Source of the DNA: Hordeum vulgare subsp. vulgare
Taxonomy: Eukaryota > Streptophyta > Magnoliopsida > Poales > Poaceae
DNA length: 64,000 nt
Assembly: GCF_904849725.1 (NCBI RefSeq)
Contig: NC_058524.1
Span: 508,260,263 to 508,324,262 of the forward strand
Direction: 5' to 3'
Numbering within the stretch: position 1 is the first letter of the stretch; each line of letters begins with the position of its first letter. This document shows positions 56,580-64,000 of the stretch, piece by piece. Both the position numbers and the translations under genes were made by a program. Under the pieces are notes generated by a model. The model saw only the letters and a list, made by a program, of their open reading frames with translations. It was not told where the DNA came from and made no database searches.

Positions 56580-59500
56580 ATGGCTCACGCGACAGTCATC
56601 CTGAATTTTAATACGTTCCTAGAGAAAGCTAAGTTGAAAGATGATGGAAGCAACTTTGTAGACTGGGCTCGTAATCTTAAGCTAATCTTACAAGCTGGGA
56701 AGAAGGATTATGTCCTTAATGCTGCGCTAGGAGATGAACCACCCGCTACGGCTGATCAGGATGTTAAAAACGCTTGGTTAGCACGTAAGGAGGACTACTC
56801 AATAGTTCAATGTGCAGTCTTGTATGGCTTAGAACCGGGAATTCAACGTCGCTTTGAGCGTCATGGAGCATTTGAGATGTTCCAGGAGTTGGAGTTTATC
56901 TTTCAGAAGAACGCCCGGATCGAGAGGTATGAGACCTCCGATAAATTATATGCTTGCAAGATGGAGGAAAACTCGTCTGTCAGTGAACATGTGCTCAAAA
57001 TGTCTGGGTACTCAAACCGTCTAGCTGAACTGGGGATTGAACTCCCGCAAGAAGCTATCACTGACAGAATCCTTCAATCACTGCCGCCAAGCTATAAAGG
57101 CTTTGTGTTGAACTACAACATGCAAGGGATGAACAAGTCTCCCGGCGAGTTGTTTGCGATGCTGAAAGTCGCAGAGTCTGAACTCCGTAAAGAGCATCAA
57201 GTGTTGATGGTGAGCAAGACCACTAGTTTGAAAAGAAACGGCAAAGGCAAGAAGGGCAATTCGAAGAAGAGCGGCAAGCCTGTTGCCAATCCATCGAAGA
57301 AACCCAAGGCTGGACCTAAGCCTGAAACAGAGTGCTTCTATTGCAAGGGTATGGGTCACTGGAAGCGCAATTGCCCCAAGTATCTGGCAGATAAGAAGGC
57401 GGGCAAAGAAAAATCAGGTATATTTGATATACATGTTATTGATGTGTACTTAACCGGCTCTCGTAGTAGTGCCTGGGTATTTGATACCGGTTCTGTTGCT
57501 CACATTTGCAACTCGAAGCAGGAACTGTGGAATAGACGAAGGCTGGCGAAAGACGAAGTGACGATGCGCGTAGGAAACGGTTCCAAGGTTGATGCAATCG
57601 CCGTCGGCACAGTGTCACTTCAGCTACCATCGGGATTAGTGATGAACTTAAATCATTGTTATTTAGTGCCTGCGTTGAGCATGAACATTATATCTGGATC
57701 TTGTTTATTGCGAGACGGTTACTCTTTTAAGTCTGAGAATAATGGTTGTTCAATTTCTATGAGTAACATCTTTTATGGTCATGCACCGAATGTGAGAGGA
57801 TTGTTCATATTGAATCTTGATAGCGATACGCATATACATAACATCGAGACCAAAAGAGTTAGAGTAAACAATGATAGCACCATATTTTTGTGGCACTGCC
57901 GTTTGGGTCATATTGGTGTAAAGCGCATGAAGAAACTCCATGCTGATGGACTTTTGGAGTCACTTGACTTTGATTCACTTGACACGTGCGAACCATGCCT
58001 CATGGGCAAGATGACTAAGACTCCGTTCTCCGGAACAATGGAGCGTGCAAGTGACTTGTTGGAAATCATACATACAGATGTGTGTGGTCCAATGAGCATA
58101 GAGGCACGCGGCGGATATCGTTATTTTCTCACCTTCACTGACGATTTAAGTAGATATGGTTATGTCTACTTGATGAAGCACAAGTCTGAAACATTTGAAA
58201 AGTTCAAGCAATTTCAGAGTGAAGTGGAAAATCATCGTAACAAGAAGATCAAGTTCCTACGGTCTGATCGTGGGGGTGAATATCTGAGTTTCGAGTTTGG
58301 TGCTCACTTAAGACAATGTGGAATTGTTTCGCAGTTAACACCGCCTGGAACACCACAGCGTAATGGTGTGTCCGAACGTCGTAATCGTACTTTGTTAGAG
58401 ATGGTGCGATCTATGATGTCTCTTACTGATTTGCCGTTATCATTTTGGGGTTATGCATTAGAAACAGCTGCATTCACTTTAAATAGGGCACCGTCAAAAT
58501 CCGTTGAGACGACACCATACGAACTGTGGTATGGCAAAAGGCCAAAGTTGTCGTTTCTTAAAGTTTGGGGATGTGATGCTTATGTCAAAAAGCTTCAGCC
58601 TGAAAAGCTGGAACCCAAAGCGGAAAAGTGCGTCTTCATAGGTTACCCAAAAGAGACAGTTGGGTACACCTTCTATCTCAAATCCGAGGGCAAAGTGTTT
58701 GTTGCTAAAAACGGAGCTTTTCTCGAGAAGGAGTTTCTCTCGAGAGAATTGAGTGGGAGGAAGATAGAACTTGACGAGGTTGTCGAACCTCTCATCCCTC
58801 TGGATGGTGGCGCAGGGCAAGGGGAAACCTCTGTCGTTGCGACGCCAGTTGAGGAGGAAGTTAATGATGATGATCATGAAACTCCAGTTCAAGTTTCTGT
58901 TGAACCACGCAGGTCGACGAGATCACGCGCTGCTCCAGAGTGGTACGGTAATCCCGTCTTATCAATCATGTTGTTAGACAACAATGAACCTGCGAATTAT
59001 GAAGAAGCAATGGTGGGCCCAGATTCCAACAAATGGCTAGAAGCCATGAAATCCGAGATAGGATCCATGTATGAGAACAAAGTGTGGACTTTGGAGATAC
59101 TGCCTGAGGGCCGCAAGGCTATTCAGAACAAATGGATCTTTAAGAAGAAGACGGACGCTGACGGTAATGTGACCGTTTATAAAGCTCGACTTGTGGCAAA
59201 GGGTTTTTCACAAGTTCCAGGAGTTGACTACGATGAGACTTTCTCACCCGTAGCGATGCTTAAGTCCGTCAGAATCATGTTAGCAATAGCTGCATTTTTC
59301 GATTATGAAATCTGACAGACGGATGTCAAAACGGCGTTCCTTAACGGTTTCCTTAAGGAAGAGTTGTATATGATGCAACCCGAAGGTTTTGTCGATCCTA
59401 AAAATGCTGACAAGGTGTGCAAGCTCCAGCGATCCATTTATGGACTGGTGCAAGCATCTCGGAGTTGGAACAAACGCTTTGATGAGGTGATCAAAGCATT

Positions 59501-60560
59501 TGGGTTTATACAAGTGGTTGGAGAATCTTGTATTTACAAGAAAGTGAGTGGGAGCTTTGTGGCGTTTCTAATATTATATGTGGATGACATATTACTGATT
59601 GGAAACAACGTAGAGCTTTTGGAGAGCATAAAAGGTTACTTGAATAAAAGTTTCTCTATGAAGGACCTAGGAGAAGCTGCTTACATTCTAGGCATTAAGA
59701 TCTATAGGGATAGATCAAAACGCCTGATAGGACTTTCACAAAGCACATACCTTGATAAAGTTTTGAAGAGGTTCAAAATGGAACAGTCCAAGAAAGGGTT
59801 CTTGCCAGTGTTACAAGATACGAGATTGAGTAAGACTCAGTGCCCAGCAACTGATGAAGATAGAGAGCATATGCGCTCCGTCCCCTATGCTTCAGCCATA
59901 GGCTCTATCATGTATGCAATGCTGTGCACTAGACCGGATGTTAGCCTGGCCATAAGTATGGCAGGTAGGTTCCAGAGTAATCTAGGAGTGGATCACTGGA
60001 CGGCGGTCAAGAATATCCTGAAGTACCTGAAAAGGACTAAGGAGATGTTTCTCGTGTATGGAGGTGACGAAGAGATCGCCGTAAAAGGTTACGTCGATGC
60101 AAGCTTTGACACAGATCCGGACGACTCTAAGTCGCAAACCGGATACGTATTTATTCTTAATGGGGGTGCGGTAAGCTGGTGCAGTTCCAAGCAAAGCGTC
60201 GTAGCAGATTCTACATGTGAAGCAGAGTACATGGCTGCCTCGGAGGCGGCTAAGGAGGGTGTCTGGATGAAGCAGTTCATGACGGATCTTGGAGTGGTGC
60301 CAAGTGCACTGGATCCAATAACCTTGTTCTGTGACAACACTGGTGCCATTGCCTTAGCAAAGGAACCAAGGTTTCACAAGAAGACCAGACACATCAAACG
60401 ACGCTTCAACCTCATCCGCGACTACGTCGAGGAGGAGGACGTAAATATATGCAAGGTGCACACGGATCTGAATGTAGCAGACCCGCTGACTAAACCTCTT
60501 CCACGGCCAAAACATGATCGACACCAGAACTGTATGGGTGTTAGATTTATTACAATGTAA
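56580..60560 (+). pseudogene. BARE-1-type copia gag-pol with one in-frame stop
   Basis: From ATG 56580 one frame encodes Gag (UBN2-type, to about residue 230), a CCHC knuckle (CFYCKGMGHWKRNC, from Cys252), protease (DTG 302-304), integrase (zinc region from His439; catalytic Asp500, Asp563, Glu599, a D35E spacing), RT (YVDD at 1000-1003 in this numbering) and RNase H (DASFDTDPDD; STCEAEYMAASEA). The only break is TGA at 59313-59315, where relatives have Trp just before the RT motif DVKTAFLNG; the frame resumes directly after it. Normal end TAA 60558-60560. As it stands full-length RT would require readthrough. Confidence 0.95.
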
Positions 60561-60612
60561 TTCACATGGTGATGTGAGGGCTAGATTATTGACTCTAGTG
60601 CAAGTGGGAGAC

Positions 60613-62441
60613 TGTTGGAATTATGCCCTAGAGGCAATAATAAATGTATAGTTATTATTATAATTCCTGTATCAAGATAATAGTTTATTATCCATGCTAT
60701 AATTGTATTGAATGAAGACTCATTTACATGTGTGGATACATAGACAAAACACCGTCCCTAGCATGCCTCTAGTTGGCTAGCCAGTTGATCAATGATAGTC
60801 AGTGTCTTCTGATTATGAACAAGGTGTTGTTGCTTGATAACTGGATCACGTCATTGGGAGAATCACGTGATGGACTAGACCCAAACTAATAGACGTAGCA
60901 TGTTGATCGTGTCATTTTGTTGCTACTGTTTTCTGCGTGTCAAGTATTTATTCCTATGACCATGAGATCATATAACTCACTGACACCGGAGGAATGCTTT
61001 GTGTGTATCAAACGTCGCAAACGTAACTGGGTGACTATAAAGATGCTCTACAGGTATTTCCGAAGGTGTTAGTTGAGTTAGTATGGATCAAGACTGGGAT
61101 TTGTCACTGCGTATGACAGAGAGGTATCTCGGGGCCCACTCGGTAATACAACATCACACACAAGCCTTGCAAGCAATGTAACTTAGTGTAAGTTGCGGGA
61201 TCTTGTATTACGGAACGAGTAAAGAGACTTGCCGGTAAACGAGATTGAAATAGGTATGCGGATACTGACGATCGAATCTCGGGCAAGTAACATACCGAAG
61301 GACAAAGGGAATGACATACGGGATTATACGAATCCTTGGCACTGAGGTTCAAACGATAAGATCTTCGTAGAATATGTAGGATCCAATATGGGCATCCAGG
61401 TCCCGCTATTGGATATTGACCGAGGAGTCTCTCGGGTCATGTCTACATAGTTCTCGAACCCGCAGGGTCTGCACACTTAAGGTTCGACGTTGTTTATGCG
61501 TATTTGAGTTATATCGTTGGTTACCGAATGTTGTTCGGAGTCCCGGATGAGATCACGGACGTCACGAGGGTTTCCGGAATGGTCCGGAAACGAAGATTGA
61601 TATATAGGATGACCTCATTTGATTACCGGAAGGTTTTCGGAGTTACCGGGAGTGTACCAGGAAAGACGAATGGGTTCCGGGAGTTCACCGGGGGGGGGGG
61701 GGGGGGCAGTCCACCCCGGGGAAGCCCATAGGCATTGGGGGAGCCACACCAGCCCTTAGTGGGCTGGTGGGACAGCCCACAAGTGCCCAATGCGCCAAGA
61801 GAAGAAAAATAAAGAGGAAAGAAAAAAAAGGGAAGGAGGTGGGAAGGGAGGGGGACTCCTCCCACCAAACCAAGTCCAACTCGGTTTGGGGGGGAGTCCT
61901 CCCCCCCTTGGCTCGGCCGACTCCTTGGGGGTCCTTGGACCCCAAGGCAAGGCCCCCCTCCCTCCTCCTATATATATGGAGCAATTAGGGCTGATTTGAG
62001 ACGACTTTCTCACGGCTGCCCGACCACATACCTCCACGGTTTTTCCTCTAGATCGCGTTTCTGCGGAGCTCGGGCGGAGCCCTGCTGAGACAAGGTCATC
62101 ACCAACCTCCGGAGCGCCGTCACGCTGCCGGAGAACTCTTCTACCTCTCCGTCTCTCTTGCTGGATCAAGAAGGCCGAGATCATCGTCGAGCTGTACGTG
62201 TGCTGAACGCGGAGGTGCCGTCCGTTCGGTACTAGATCGTGGGACTGATCGCGGGATTGTTCGCGGGGCGGATCGAGGGACGTGAGGACGTTCCACTACA
62301 TCAACCGCGTTCTATAACGCTTCTGCTGTACGGTCTACAAGGGTACGTAGATCACTCATCCCCTCTCGTAGATGGGCATCACCATGATAGGTCTTCGTGC
62401 GCGTAGGAAAATTTTTGTTTCCCATGCGACGTTCCCCAACA
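60613..62441 (+). repeat. 3' LTR of element B
   Basis: 1,829 bp. It differs from the 5' LTR mostly by single bases and by a longer G run at 61690-61706. Confidence 0.95.
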
Positions 62442-63824
62442 GTACCCCGAGGAGGAGTGTTTGTGGGTTTGGGTTATCCTTGCGCATCCTCGACTCATGG
62501 TAACGTGAGGGTACTCTATATATTCCAACCCCTCCACAGGTTAGCGATCAATTTAGTAGTTATAGTTCTTAACTAATTTTTAGTTTTTGAAAAACACACG
62601 AATTTCCCAAAATACGACACCTATCACTAATAGGCTCAAGCTCTTGGCACCAATAGTCCAAACATTACTCAAATCAATACCTCAAAACTATTGCAAGTTA
62701 CTACTATACTTAAATAGCAACCTCAATTACCCACTCAAGCAAGACATACAACTCAGTGCAACGAGTCAACTCTCTAAACAAGATAAGCATGATAACTCAA
62801 GAGAGTTCCAGAAGCAACCTAAATAAAAGCTCTTAAAAATATAAGCATGAAAACTAAGAGCTAAGCATGACAGTAGCTACAAAAAGATGAAGAACACACA
62901 AAAAGATAAGCATGAAAACCTATGTTGTGTTCTAGAGTGGAATGGAGCGTGTCTCTCTCCCAAACAAGGTAGCCTAGGTTCCGACTTGTTATGAACAGCA
63001 AGCAAAACTAAAACAGACTGGAAAATAAAGAGCGAGACGCTCCAAGCATAGCACATATCGTATGAAGTGATAAAAGTATAGCATGGAGATGGACGAACTG
63101 ATGATTGTTGATAGAGAAGGGGATGCACGGGGGCATCCCCAAGCTTAGACGCTTGAGTCTCTTTGAATATTTCCTTGGGTGCATGGGGTCATCCCCAAGC
63201 TTGAGCGCTTGACACTCCTGTATCTTCTTTCATCATCTCTCCCATCACATACTTGAAAACTCCCTTCATACGAAACTCATCATAAGCTGATTAGAATGGT
63301 TAGTATCCTTAATAAAATAATTCATACCTGCTGGAAATTTCATGAAAAGATACTGCTTCTCATGATTGCCAAAAGTTTTTTGCAAATAAAAAGCAAGCTT
63401 AGGATTCGCAAAACAATGAAAGCACGAAACATGGTAGAATCTGTGAAAAACATAACAACAGGTAGTAAATAATTTTTTCGGGGCACTTCTGTAACTCAAA
63501 TCAAAAAACTCAGAACAGATTCCAGAAAGGAAATTATATATAGCATGCTGTCAAAAAAATTCAGATCAAAGAGATGATCTGGTGTTTTTTGGCGAATTTT
63601 TCCGTCAAGTAGACAAAATCTGTTTCTAGACAGCATGTCACAATTTTTGAACTTTCTTGCAATCGGAGGCTATAACTTGGCACAAAGCTTAAAAATAAAG
63701 ATACAATGATGTTGCTACAGTAGTAGCAAGCATCAATACTACAAACGGAAAGTAAAAACAAATTGGGTCGCCTCCCAACAATCGCTTTCTTTTATGCCTT
63801 TGAGCTAGGCATAATGCAAGAAGA
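62442..63824 (-). other. 3' non-coding interior of minus-strand gypsy element (part 2)
   Basis: Two AAGCTTGGGGATG-type segments (minus strand) lie near 63140 and 63198; they echo the polypurine tract at 51998. No RT or integrase motif is visible between the protease stop (63825) and the 3' LTR. Confidence 0.5.
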
Positions 63825-64000
63825 TCAAGTGTTATCAACTCCAAAAGAATAACTTGCCCGAGTAACGGACTCATAAGGTAACTTAATATTATTTCTAGGG
63901 AATTGTTCCATTCCCTTTTTAAGAGAAAATTGGAATTTAATAATTCCCTCTTTCATGTCAATGATTGCACCAACGGTGCGGATAAAAGGACGTCCCAAAA
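63825..64000 (-). pseudogene. C-terminal end of gypsy gag-protease frame, partial at window edge
   Basis: The minus strand reads LGRPFIRTVGAIIDMKEGII at the window edge. This is the conserved ILG-type motif after the retropepsin active site, followed by about 35 residues and TGA at 63827-63825. It would be the protease of the minus-strand gypsy element. The N-terminal part lies outside the window, and no RT follows. Confidence 0.65.

Larger units (their letters stand above)
53499..62441 (+). mobile_element. Copia element B, BARE-1 type, near-intact
   Basis: LTRs 53499-55323 (1,825 bp) and 60613-62441 (1,829 bp) start TGTTGGAATTATGCCC and end GTTCCCCAACA. They differ at about 1% by eye. The primer site TGGCATCATGAGC is at 55325-55337 and the purine tract AAGTGGGAGAC at 60602-60612. 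Gag-pol is one frame of 1,326 codons with a single nonsense codon. The flanking pentamers (ACAAG left, GTACC right) do not match. Confidence 0.95.

Overview
This window is nuclear DNA of a grass of the wheat/barley tribe (Triticeae). The evidence is two BARE-1/WIS/Angela-type Ty1/copia elements, Stowaway MITEs that look like Thalos and Athos, two Ty3/gypsy elements of the Tat lineage, and one intron-rich plant gene. Barley fits the near-intact BARE-1 copy well, but wheat or Aegilops cannot be excluded. No prokaryotic genes, CRISPR or rRNA genes were seen.

Layout. (1) 1-about 22,740: an old Tat-lineage gypsy element (gag-pol on +, cut by the left window edge), split at 8,250-21,183 by a younger complete Tat-type element in the opposite orientation (555-bp LTRs, TSD GGTCC, tRNA-Lys-type primer site). 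Both elements carry an intron-containing gene antisense to gag-pol and a roughly 70-bp hairpin-forming tandem repeat. (2) 22,740-32,700: a gene-poor patchwork with a broken DUF4283-type gene, an 800-bp tandem duplication, a CACTA transposase remnant, a 94-bp palindromic microsatellite, two copies of one MITE family, a Stowaway and several repeat arrays. (3) 32,709-39,775, minus strand: the one clearly functional-looking host gene, a P4-type phospholipid flippase of the ALA4-7 group. It has ten coding exons, 1,218 codons and all key catalytic motifs. Its introns hold an Athos MITE, a 75-bp tandem duplication, a 135-bp dispersed duplication, and a LINE 3' end lying next to a phospholipase C gene fragment. 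(4) 41,764-64,000: a minus-strand gypsy element of which the 3' LTR, the 3' non-coding part and the end of a protease reading frame are visible. Its LTR is split by copia element A (42,377-50,990, TSD CGGAC; similar LTRs but ruined interior). Its interior is split by copia element B (53,499-62,441, BARE-1 type; one long gag-pol frame with a single nonsense codon).

How the parts relate. Apart from the flippase, nearly everything is layered transposable elements, so insertion order can be read from the nesting: outer Tat before inner Tat, and minus-strand gypsy before A and B. The most unusual biology is in the Tat pair. A spliced antisense gene has survived retrotransposition with its introns because the genomic RNA reads it backwards. 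In the inner copy that gene is damaged only by one base in a G run, while gag-pol has five stops.
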